Shown here in pieces: positions 1 through 7,973 of a DNA stretch of 35,183 nt. The position numbers and the translations under genes were made by a program. How positions within the stretch are numbered: the stretch's first letter is position 1; the number at the start of each line of letters is the position of its first letter. This stretch comes from Betaproteobacteria bacterium (GTDB lineage: Bacteria; Pseudomonadota; Gammaproteobacteria; Burkholderiales; Burkholderiaceae_C). A model generated the notes under the pieces. It was not told where the DNA came from and did no database searches. It saw only the letters and a program-made list of their open reading frames with translations. The stretch covers positions 1 to 35,183 of the forward strand of contig JAHECB010000013.1 in NCBI GenBank assembly GCA_024641925.1, written 5' to 3'.

Positions 1-297
1 CGACTCTCGGGACAGGTCGACGCCCACGAAGTCGCGCAACGCCTGGCTGTCATACAGCGCGTCTTCCAGCGCTTCGTCGGCCAAGGCGTACCACTGTTGC
101 AGGCAGTACATGCGGAGCATTCTGCTGACCCCGATGGGTGGGCGCCCGACGCGGCCGCTATTCGGATACAGCGGCTCGACCATAGCCATCAGCCGAGCCC
201 ACGGCACGACGCGCTCCATCTCGCCCAGAAACTTCTCGCGCCGCGTCCGCTTCTTCTTCATCGCGTACTCAGCACCGGCAAAACTGCGTTGGCTCAT
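1..297 (-). mobile_element. IS5-family transposase, N-terminal part (runs off window edge)
   Basis: Reverse-strand reading MSQRSFAGAEYAMKKKRTRREKFLGEMERVVPWARLMAMVEPLYPNSGRVGRPPIGVSRMLRMYCLQQWYALADEALEDALYDSQALRDFVGVDLSRES matches the IS5 transposase N-terminus. A probable IS end (RC GGGAAACGCTGATTT) lies near 384-385. Confidence 0.85.
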
Positions 298-386
298 GGT
301 CGTGGAGCTCTTAAAGTGAACTACCTCTACAACGCTTCGAGGGCCGCGTTTGACGACTGGCACGGCCGATAAATCAGCGTTTCCCT

Positions 387-500
387 AACGGCATCACCGC
401 CTATGGCGCCCAATGTGCCCGGCAACTGGCGGTCGAGGATTCGGGCAAGGCGCTCAATGACGCCGAGAACTGGGGCCTGTTCATTGAACATTTCCGGTAG
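387..500 (+). pseudogene. C-terminal fragment resembling an M35-type metallopeptidase, cut by the IS5 end
   Basis: Frame reads NGITAYGAQCARQLAVEDSGKALNDAENWGLFIEHFR* with no start; it begins right at the IS boundary. Confidence 0.35.
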
Positions 501-725
501 CAGCAGTCACCTCGGGTTGCGCAGCGCGCATCGTTCGGACAGACGGCACCACCCTCTTCGTGATGTCGTCGCTGGAGTCATGCAGCGGCTGGCGGCGCCG
601 GTGCGTCTTGCCAGGCTTCACCATGGAACGACCGCTTCGAAGCCCTGAATTCCGCCGATCAGATGACCGCAATGGGCCATTGGCCGTAATAGTCCGACCA
701 TGGCCGTCATTGACGGCCGCTGCGT

Positions 726-880
726 TCAGATGTCAACGATAGGCCGTAGCAGGCCGAACCCGACGCGCCAGGTCTGACCGTCGCAATCCAGCGTGGCGGT
801 GCGCTGGTTGATGCGCACGATCAAGCCCACGCGATACTGCAGGTTCTGGTCAGTGAAGCTTACCCGGTTGCCGACGCGGA
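726..880 (-). pseudogene. C-terminal fragment of an accessory-region protein
   Basis: Coherent segment FRVGNRVSFTDQNLQYRVGLIVRINQRTATLDCDGQTWRVGFGLLRPIVDI; upstream part looks non-homologous. Confidence 0.3.
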
Positions 881-910
881 AGTCGGCGCGGCTGGCGATC
901 TCCGGCGGCG

Positions 911-1279
911 GTGTCGGCTTGGCCGCAACTGATGCATCGGCGCCGTCAGGTGCACTCCAGCACCGCACGTGCACTCATCACCGTCGAAAGTGCCTTCAAC
1001 CCCTGGGCCATCGGCGTGGTGGCCGGCGCCCTTCAACGACAGCCCAGAAACCGCGCCGAGGCACTTTCAACTGCACAGGCCCTGCAGCGCAATGGCTGGA
1101 ACTTCAGCGTCGGCCTGGGACAGATCAACGTCGGCAACTATGTGCGCCTGGGCTTGACCATTGAATCTGCCTTCGAGCCCTGCACCAACCTGGCCGCCAT
1201 GCAGAGGGTGTTGATCGATTGTTTCGACCGAGCGGCATACACCAGCACGGTGGCGGCCACTCAGATCCGTGCACAGTAG
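911..1279 (+). pseudogene. VirB1-like lytic transglycosylase fragment (T4SS-associated)
   Basis: ALITVESAFNPWAIGVV...ALQRNGWNFSVGLGQINVGNYVRLGLTIESAFEPCTNLAAMQRVL matches the SLT/VirB1 pattern (ES.FNP.AIGV, GQIN..N, FdpC.Nl). The N-terminus is missing. Confidence 0.65.
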
Positions 1280-2034
1280 GCCGCGTCCGGCCAGTGGCCG
1301 GTCTCTTCGCCAGGGCCTCCGTGCCCTGGCAGCCTGTCATCGAGATGATCCTCTGGCAAATGGGATTACGGGCCCGGGCGCCGCCAGGCTTGCCTGACCG
1401 TGACCAGGCGCTCCAAGCGGCCTGAGCACAGGCCAGCCACCGTTGATGGAAAGGCCATGCAGCGCGGGCCGCGGGTACAGGCGGTGCCCGCGGCTTCTGT
1501 GAGGGCTCAAAGCGACCCGCGGATCAGGGTTCAACTCTTGGGCGACACCCATGACGGGATCGTCTCGGCGGCGCCGTGGGCGCTGTGCAGGTTGCAGCCA
1601 ACCCCAGACGAGATCATCCAGCGGAATCAGCGGCCGTACAGCGGCGGGCAGCCGCGAAAAAGAGGGTGTTTGAATTTCCTATCCTCGGTTCGCCGCGCAT
1701 TCGTTGCCCACGGTTATGGCAAACCCGTGGTTGTCCACTGTGAACGACGCGCTTCGGCAGCACCGTCGGCTCTCAGCAGGTCGCCGCCACGCGGCAAGCA
1801 ACGCCTGAGTCGGTGTCGATCGTCTTGCCCGCGGAACCGGCGCGAAGAAGATATTGTGTTTGCATTTTCTATCCTCACAGTTTGTATTGATCGCGTATCC
1901 TGAAGGCTGGATCAAGCCGCTGGCCCGCCGCGGCGGATGAGAAGCCGATTGCATGAAAAAGGCCCAGCGACTGGAACCGTCAACTGCCACACCGGCCGTG
2001 CGAACCGCGGCATCGCACTGGCGCATCCGGCCCA

Positions 2035-4056
2035 ATGCCTGATAACAGCGGCGGCGATCCTGCGCGCATCGACAGCGCGTCCCAGTCCACTCTCCAGCGG
2101 GGTGGCCCGCCGGATTCACATGCGCTGCCCAAGGGCATGCGCCTGTCCGAGTTCGAGATCGTCAGCCTGCTCGGCGAAGGCGGCTTCAGCGTCGTCTACC
2201 GTGCCTGGGACCATTCGCTCGACCGCGAAGTTGCGCTCAAGGAATACATGCCGGCGTCGCTGGCTGCGCGCGGCGAGCGCACCGCGGTGTACCCGCGCTC
2301 GGAGCGCCTACGCGAAACCTTCGAACTCGGCCTGAAGAGCTTCGTCAACGAGGCCAAGTTGCTGGCCCGGTTCGACCACCCTACTCTGGCCAAGGTGTTC
2401 CGGTTCTGGGAGGCCAACGGTACAGCCTACATGGTCATGCCCGTCTACGAGGGGGTCACGGTGAAGGACACCGTGCGCGCAATGGCGCAGCCGCCCGACG
2501 AAGCCTGGCTGCTCGGCTTGCTGGACCCCTTGACGCAGGCACTGTCCGTGATGCATGCCGAGCAGGTCTACCACCGCGACATCGCACCCGACAACGTGCT
2601 GTTGCTGGCGGGCACCGGCCAGCCCGTGTTGCTGGACTTCGGCGCAGCGCGGCGCGTCATCAGCGACCAGACACAGGCGCTGACTGTGATCCTCAAATCG
2701 GGCTACGCACCGCTGGAGCAGTACGCCGAGGTGCCCGGCATGCGCCAGGGGCCATGGACCGATGTCTATGCATTGGCGGCAGTCGTCTATTGGGCGGCGA
2801 TGGGGCGCACACCGCCGCCTTCGGTCGGGCGCCTGGTGAACGACAGCCACGTGGCGCTGGCCGCCTGTGCGGGCGACCGTTTCAGCGCGCGCTTCACAGC
2901 TGCGGTCGACCGCGCCCTGATCGTGCGGCCGGAATTGCGCACCCGCAGCGTCGAGGACTTCCGCGCCGAATTCGGGCTTGACGAGATGCGCCCCCCGGAC
3001 GCGCCGGCGGCACCGGCCACGCCGGTTGACAGCGATGCGACCGTCATCCGCCCGATGGGTGCCCGCACGCGGGCCGGCAGTGCCACGAGCCCTGCAGCGT
3101 CGCGCACCGGAGTGGAGCCGGCAGCCGCCGCCATGCCGATGCCAGCCGCGCCCGGCCGCAGCGTCTGGATGGCCGCCGCCGTCGCTGGCATTGCGCTGTT
3201 CGGGGGCGCGGCGTGGTGGTGGGCCGGTCGTGATGCGCCGCAACCCGGTCCGAAAGCCGTCGACAAGCCCGTGCTGGCGCAAGAAAGCGCCGTACCGAGC
3301 CCGCAGCAACCGACGGCAGAAAATGTGCGGGCTGCCACGGTGCCGCCCGAAGCCAACAAACCGCCGCTGCCCCCGCTGGCGTCAGCTGCTGAGGCCCTGG
3401 ACCGCCTGCTGTCGCAACAAGACCCACGCGTGGGGCTGAAGCTGCAGCCAACCCAGTTGAAGCTCTCTTTCGTGGCGGCCGCGCCCGGCAACTTCTACCT
3501 CGTCGCGCAACGCCAGGGAGAAAACCAGCTGCGGCTTCTTGCACGGCCCGCCGAGGTCACCGTGCCTGATCGCGCATTGAACGAGGGCACTCGCGGCGAG
3601 CTCGACCTGACCCGGCTCGACCTGGCGCCCGGACACTGGCGCGCCGCTGCGGTGCTCACAAGGCGGCCCCGCGAGCTGGCCGCCGCCGGCTGGCAGGCCG
3701 AGGGGGCGACTTGGCTGCGCCGCTTCGGCGCCGGGGCACCTGACGTAACGCAAGCACTCGGGCCACCGCAATGCGACGCGGGTGCGACCACCTGCGACAG
3801 CGCGTTCGGCGCCGCCGAATGGTCGTTCGACATCGCACCACCCGCCGAGCCGGCACCCGCCCGCCCGGTGCCGGCGCCCAAGCCCGTGCTGCCCAAGCCC
3901 GAGGCCAAGACGCCGGCAAACACAAAGCCCGATCACACGGCCGACGCACCCCGGGCAACGCCGGACCCTGAATGCGCCCGCATCATGAGCCGGCTTTCCC
4001 TGGGCGAAGCCTCGCCAGACCTGTTTGCGCGCATGAAGACGCTGAAGTGCAAGTAA
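2035..4056 (+). CDS. Transmembrane serine/threonine protein kinase with extracytoplasmic C-terminal domain
   Basis: LLGEGGFSVVYRAWD (P-loop), VALKEYMP (Lys), YHRDIAPDNVLL (catalytic loop), LLDFGAARR (DFG); TM segment VWMAAAVAGIALFGGAAWWWAG followed by a 250+ aa C-terminal region. Confidence 0.9.
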   Translation: MPDNSGGDPARIDSASQSTLQRGGPPDSHALPKGMRLSEFEIVSLLGEGGFSVVYRAWDHSLDREVALKEYMPASLAARGERTAVYPRSERLRETFELGLKSFVNEAKLLARFDHPTLAKVFRFWEANGTAYMVMPVYEGVTVKDTVRAMAQPPDEAWLLGLLDPLTQALSVMHAEQVYHRDIAPDNVLLLAGTGQPVLLDFGAARRVISDQTQALTVILKSGYAPLEQYAEVPGMRQGPWTDVYALAAVVYWAAMGRTPPPSVGRLVNDSHVALAACAGDRFSARFTAAVDRALIVRPELRTRSVEDFRAEFGLDEMRPPDAPAAPATPVDSDATVIRPMGARTRAGSATSPAASRTGVEPAAAAMPMPAAPGRSVWMAAAVAGIALFGGAAWWWAGRDAPQPGPKAVDKPVLAQESAVPSPQQPTAENVRAATVPPEANKPPLPPLASAAEALDRLLSQQDPRVGLKLQPTQLKLSFVAAAPGNFYLVAQRQGENQLRLLARPAEVTVPDRALNEGTRGELDLTRLDLAPGHWRAAAVLTRRPRELAAAGWQAEGATWLRRFGAGAPDVTQALGPPQCDAGATTCDSAFGAAEWSFDIAPPAEPAPARPVPAPKPVLPKPEAKTPANTKPDHTADAPRATPDPECARIMSRLSLGEASPDLFARMKTLKCK

Positions 4057-4103
4057 GCGGACTTCTACATTCGTGCGATTGCTTCCTCCACGTAACTATG
4101 GAT

Positions 4104-4125
4104 GCGCCTTTGGGGATTAAGGCGC
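4104..4125. promoter_or_regulatory. Inverted repeat GCGCCTT-N8-AAGGCGC in the intergenic region
   Basis: Perfect 7-bp arms between the kinase stop (4056) and next gene start (4217); no T-run follows. Confidence 0.4.
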
Positions 4126-4158
4126 CTACTGTGTTCTGAGCGGTGATCGCCTGTGGTC

Positions 4159-4174
4159 TGCGGTGGCCACCGCA
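4159..4174. promoter_or_regulatory. 16-bp perfect palindrome TGCGGTGGCCACCGCA, candidate operator
   Basis: Directly readable perfect palindrome about 45 bp upstream of the likely ATG at 4217. Confidence 0.4.
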
Positions 4175-4216
4175 ACCGGGTCGACAGGGTTGAACACTGA
4201 GATGAGGGGATTTCGG

Positions 4217-6478
4217 ATGCGGACGCAATCGAGAGAACGCCGGATCGGCATTTTCAGCGCGCTGGCGGCGGCCTTGTTGCTCGGCTCCTGCGGTGGCGGC
4301 ACTGGCACCAAGGCCGGCAGCGGGACCGAGAAGACCACGCTCACCGTCGAGGCCACCGATCCCGACGGCGACACGCTGCACTACAACTGGCGCGTCACCG
4401 CCGGCGCCATCGACAACCGCGACGCCCGGTCCACCGTGTGGACACTGCCCGCCGGCCCGGGCCTGCATTTCGCCTATGTCACGGTGACCGACGGCAAGGG
4501 CGGCGTTGCTGAACAGCAGTACGCGGTGTCGTCCGACACGCTCGACATCGCGGCCCCGGTGCGCGCGCCAGTGAACCGCACCGCCTTGGCCTTCACCGGG
4601 TCGGAGGGCGGCACCGGACGGCTCAGCTTCGTTCGCACGGGGTACTTTTTTGCCAACCCCAACGGCGGCAACGATGTTGAGCGCTACATCTACATGCCGT
4701 CGGTACGGGTCGAACTGCGCAACGCGGCGAACGAGGTGGTGTTTGCCGGCGAGTCCGACGCCACCGGGCGCCTGGACCTGCCCCAGCTGGCGAACGACGC
4801 TGCGCTGAAGGTCTACTGTGCAGCCGGCCGCGGCATTGCGCTGGCGCCCTGCAATGCGAGCAGGCCGCTGGACGCGCCCGTCGTCACCCCCACGGCGATC
4901 AGCGCCATCTCGAGCACGCTGCAGCCCCCCACGGACCCGGCCCATAACCTGCGGCTGTACGGCCACCTCGGCTTCGCCGACGGCGGCGTGTGCCACCACC
5001 GCAACGAGTTCACCGGCCGGAGCTTGCGCGCCACGGCGCAGCTTCAGCTGATCGACGGCAGCGCCCTCGCGCCGGCGGTCGAGGTCAACCAGTTTGGCGA
5101 CTACGCCATCGACGCCGCGGTGCCGGTGCAGGCCCAGCTGAATTTGCGCGTGCGCTGCGAGGGCATCGACATCCTGCTGCCCGTGCGCGCTGCCACGGGC
5201 GCGGGCTACGATGCCGACACGAAGGTCGAACTGTCAGGGGTGCTGCCGAACAAGCACCCGCGCATCGTCAAGATGGTGGCCAACGGCCCCGAAGGCAGCG
5301 TGCGTGGCGCGGTGGTGGAACTGGCGCTTGCGGGCGCGCCTTCCAACAGCCTGCCAGGCACCAACCGGTTCCTCGCTTTCCGGGGCCTGGACACACGCGC
5401 CGGCGCCTGCCTCTACTACAAATCGTTCGGCGCCGTCCAGGACTGCGACGCCCAGGGCAACATGCTGAACCCGATTTCGCTGGCGGACTGGCGGCGCCAG
5501 CACAAGTTCGGCGCCCATGCCACGGGCAATGTCGAAGTGGCTGCCACCTACGTCAACAAGATGGACCTGAACCTGGTGCGCCGCATGGTGGCCACCCAGT
5601 CGGCGCCCGACAACATCGCCTTTGTCGTCTGCAACCACCCGGGACCAGAGGGCCGCAGCCAGCGAGAGGTGGATCAGGTGATCGACACGGCGCTGGCCGA
5701 CGAGAAGCTGGTCGCCTGCGTGGCCATGGAATGGTCGGTGACGCCGGGCGTCAACGGCAGCAAGCCCTTCACCAAGTTCCTGACCTTCGGGCCGGACGGC
5801 GGGCTGCTGCTGTCGGTGAACCTGGACGGGCGAGGCGAGAAGTACATGCCGGGCACCTGTGTCGCCTGCCATGGCGGCAATCAGTACCGCGGACGCTTCC
5901 CGCAGGCCGGCAACCCGTCGCCCAACCTGGGCTCCGGTTTCCTGCCCTTCGACAACGGCAACTACCTGTTTTCATCGTCCGGCGCGCTGCGCAAGGACAC
6001 GCAGCAGATGTCGATCCACGGCCTGAACAAACTCGTGCGCGAAACCTGGCGCGACAGCGCCAGCAACGCGGTGCGCAACCTGGTCAACGGCTGGTATGCC
6101 AACGACACCCGCAGCGAACTCCAGGAGTCCTACGTGCCGCCGGCGTGGCAGGCGCTGGATGTGACGCGCCCGGGTGCCGCGACCGTGTACCGCGAGATCG
6201 TCGGTGCCTCCTGCCGCACCTGCCATGTCGCCTTCCAGGGTTTCGACTGGGACGCCGAGCCGCAGCGCATCGTCGTGCCCGCAGGCTCGACACAGAAGAA
6301 CGTGCATGTGTGCGGCGGCTCGCCCGATCTGGCGGTCAACGCCAGCATGCCGAACGCCCTGATCTCACGCGATCGCGCCTTCGAGCGCGTGGCCGAAGAA
6401 CCCGCTCTGGCAGCGCTGATGCAGCAGTTTTTCGGCTGCACCAAGGCGCTGCCCGACCCCGCGTACACGCGCCAATGA
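4217..6478 (+). CDS. Exported lipoprotein with PKD/cadherin-like N-terminal domain and two c-type heme motifs
   Basis: Lipobox ALLLGSC; PKD-like VEATDPDGDTLHYNWRVTAGAID...VTVTDGKGG; CVACH and CRTCH motifs. ATG 4217 has upstream GAGGGGA; the tool start at 4163 is GTG. Confidence 0.75.
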   Translation: MRTQSRERRIGIFSALAAALLLGSCGGGTGTKAGSGTEKTTLTVEATDPDGDTLHYNWRVTAGAIDNRDARSTVWTLPAGPGLHFAYVTVTDGKGGVAEQQYAVSSDTLDIAAPVRAPVNRTALAFTGSEGGTGRLSFVRTGYFFANPNGGNDVERYIYMPSVRVELRNAANEVVFAGESDATGRLDLPQLANDAALKVYCAAGRGIALAPCNASRPLDAPVVTPTAISAISSTLQPPTDPAHNLRLYGHLGFADGGVCHHRNEFTGRSLRATAQLQLIDGSALAPAVEVNQFGDYAIDAAVPVQAQLNLRVRCEGIDILLPVRAATGAGYDADTKVELSGVLPNKHPRIVKMVANGPEGSVRGAVVELALAGAPSNSLPGTNRFLAFRGLDTRAGACLYYKSFGAVQDCDAQGNMLNPISLADWRRQHKFGAHATGNVEVAATYVNKMDLNLVRRMVATQSAPDNIAFVVCNHPGPEGRSQREVDQVIDTALADEKLVACVAMEWSVTPGVNGSKPFTKFLTFGPDGGLLLSVNLDGRGEKYMPGTCVACHGGNQYRGRFPQAGNPSPNLGSGFLPFDNGNYLFSSSGALRKDTQQMSIHGLNKLVRETWRDSASNAVRNLVNGWYANDTRSELQESYVPPAWQALDVTRPGAATVYREIVGASCRTCHVAFQGFDWDAEPQRIVVPAGSTQKNVHVCGGSPDLAVNASMPNALISRDRAFERVAEEPALAALMQQFFGCTKALPDPAYTRQ

Positions 6479-6510
6479 GCGGCCAAGCCAACCGCGCCGA
6501 GGAAACCTCC

Positions 6511-7929
6511 ATGATCAATCCGCGCCATCGCCAACGCCATCGCACCGGCGCCTGGCTGCTCTGCCTGGGCCTGCTCGGCGCCTGCGCCGGTGTCGAGCGG
6601 CCAATGCAGGCACCGACCGCCCCGGCGGCTGCAGCGGCCACGCCCAAAGCGGCGCCCGTGCCCGCCGCAGCACCCCAGGCCGCACCCATGTCGCCACAAC
6701 CGGCCGCAGTCCGGGCCGCAGCACCCACCGCCGCCCCGGTCGCGCGGCCTGTGGCCCAGGCGCCTGTCGCCACCACGCCCAGGACGCAGACCCCGGCGCC
6801 GCCCGCGCCGGAGCGCGAATTTGTCGCCCCGCCGCCGATCGAGTTCAAGGCCGCGGTCAGGCGTGCCGGCGCCCAGTTGCTGGCCGACGCCGGCGGCGTG
6901 CTCGGCGCCGAGGCGCGCGTGCTGGTGATCGACCCGCTGATCGACGCCAACACCGGCGGCCAGACCGTCAGCACCGTCAGCATGGGCGACCAGCTCGAGG
7001 GCCTGGTGAAAGCGCGCGCCGACGGCTGGAAGGTGCAGCCGCTGACACGCGAGGCCCTGGCGGGCCGACCCCTGCTGCTGATCGGCACGCTGACACCGGT
7101 GACGGTGGAACGTTCCATCGACACCGTACCCGACGCCTTTCGGGTCTGGCTGACGCTGATCGACCTGCGCACCGGCACCGTGGTGGCCAAGAGCCTGGAC
7201 CGCGCCACCACGGCATCGGTCGACCCGACGCCGCTCAAGTACTACAGCGACAGCCCGACCTGGCACAAGGACAAGACGGTTGCCGGCTACATCAACTCCT
7301 GCCAGGTCAAGACCCGCATCGGCGACCCGGCGGACCCGGACTATCTGGCGCGCCTGCCCGCAGCGGCGGTCGTCAACGAGGCTGCCATCGCCTATGACGA
7401 CGGCAAACTCGCGCAGGCCAATCAGCTTTACAAGGAAGCCAGCAAGCTGGCCGACGCGGGCGACCTGCGTGTGCTCAACGGCTTGTACCTGACGAACTGG
7501 CAGCTCGGCCAGCGCGACGCCGCGCGCGACGCCTTCGACCGCCTCGTCGCTTCCGGCCTGCACGAAGAGAAGCTGCCGCTGAAGTTGCTGTTCAAACCCG
7601 GCGGCACCAACTTCAACAGCATCGGCGACCTGGCCCAGCAGTACGACATGTGGATCAAGTCGCTGGCCCAGGTGACCGGCCGGGTGGCGGTTTGTGTGCG
7701 TGTCGTCGGGCACACCAGCCGCACCGGCAGTGCGCGGCTGAACGAGACCCTGTCACGCAAGCGCGCCGAAGCCGTGGCCGACATGCTGGTGCGCCAGAAC
7801 CGTGCCCTGTCCGCCCGCCTCAGCATGGCCGGCGTCGGCTCGCGCGAGGCCCTGGTCGGCCTGGGCACCGACGACCTGCGCGATGCGCTGGACCGGCGGG
7901 TGGAGTTTCGGGTCGTGGATTGCGTTTGA
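6511..7929 (+). CDS. OmpA-family lipoprotein with Ala/Pro-rich linker
   Basis: Start ATG 6511 preceded by GAGGAAAC; lipobox LLGAC; C-terminal VVGHTSRTGSARLNETLSRKRAEAVADMLV...RRVEFRVVDC matches the OmpA C-terminal domain. Confidence 0.75.
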   Translation: MINPRHRQRHRTGAWLLCLGLLGACAGVERPMQAPTAPAAAAATPKAAPVPAAAPQAAPMSPQPAAVRAAAPTAAPVARPVAQAPVATTPRTQTPAPPAPEREFVAPPPIEFKAAVRRAGAQLLADAGGVLGAEARVLVIDPLIDANTGGQTVSTVSMGDQLEGLVKARADGWKVQPLTREALAGRPLLLIGTLTPVTVERSIDTVPDAFRVWLTLIDLRTGTVVAKSLDRATTASVDPTPLKYYSDSPTWHKDKTVAGYINSCQVKTRIGDPADPDYLARLPAAAVVNEAAIAYDDGKLAQANQLYKEASKLADAGDLRVLNGLYLTNWQLGQRDAARDAFDRLVASGLHEEKLPLKLLFKPGGTNFNSIGDLAQQYDMWIKSLAQVTGRVAVCVRVVGHTSRTGSARLNETLSRKRAEAVADMLVRQNRALSARLSMAGVGSREALVGLGTDDLRDALDRRVEFRVVDCV

Positions 7930-7973
7930 CTCTCACTGCACTTGTGCTCGACCCAGTTGCTCAGGAGCCCATC

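Noticed and set aside
6130-7713. 527-aa minus-strand ORF
   Set aside because: Antisense to well-supported genes, low-complexity His/Arg/Gly-rich composition, no recognisable motif.
4990-7929. 979-aa plus-strand ORF
   Set aside because: Its first half overlaps the heme lipoprotein gene in another frame and reads as Arg/Gly/Pro-rich GC artefact; only the part from 6511 is a real gene (OmpA lipoprotein).
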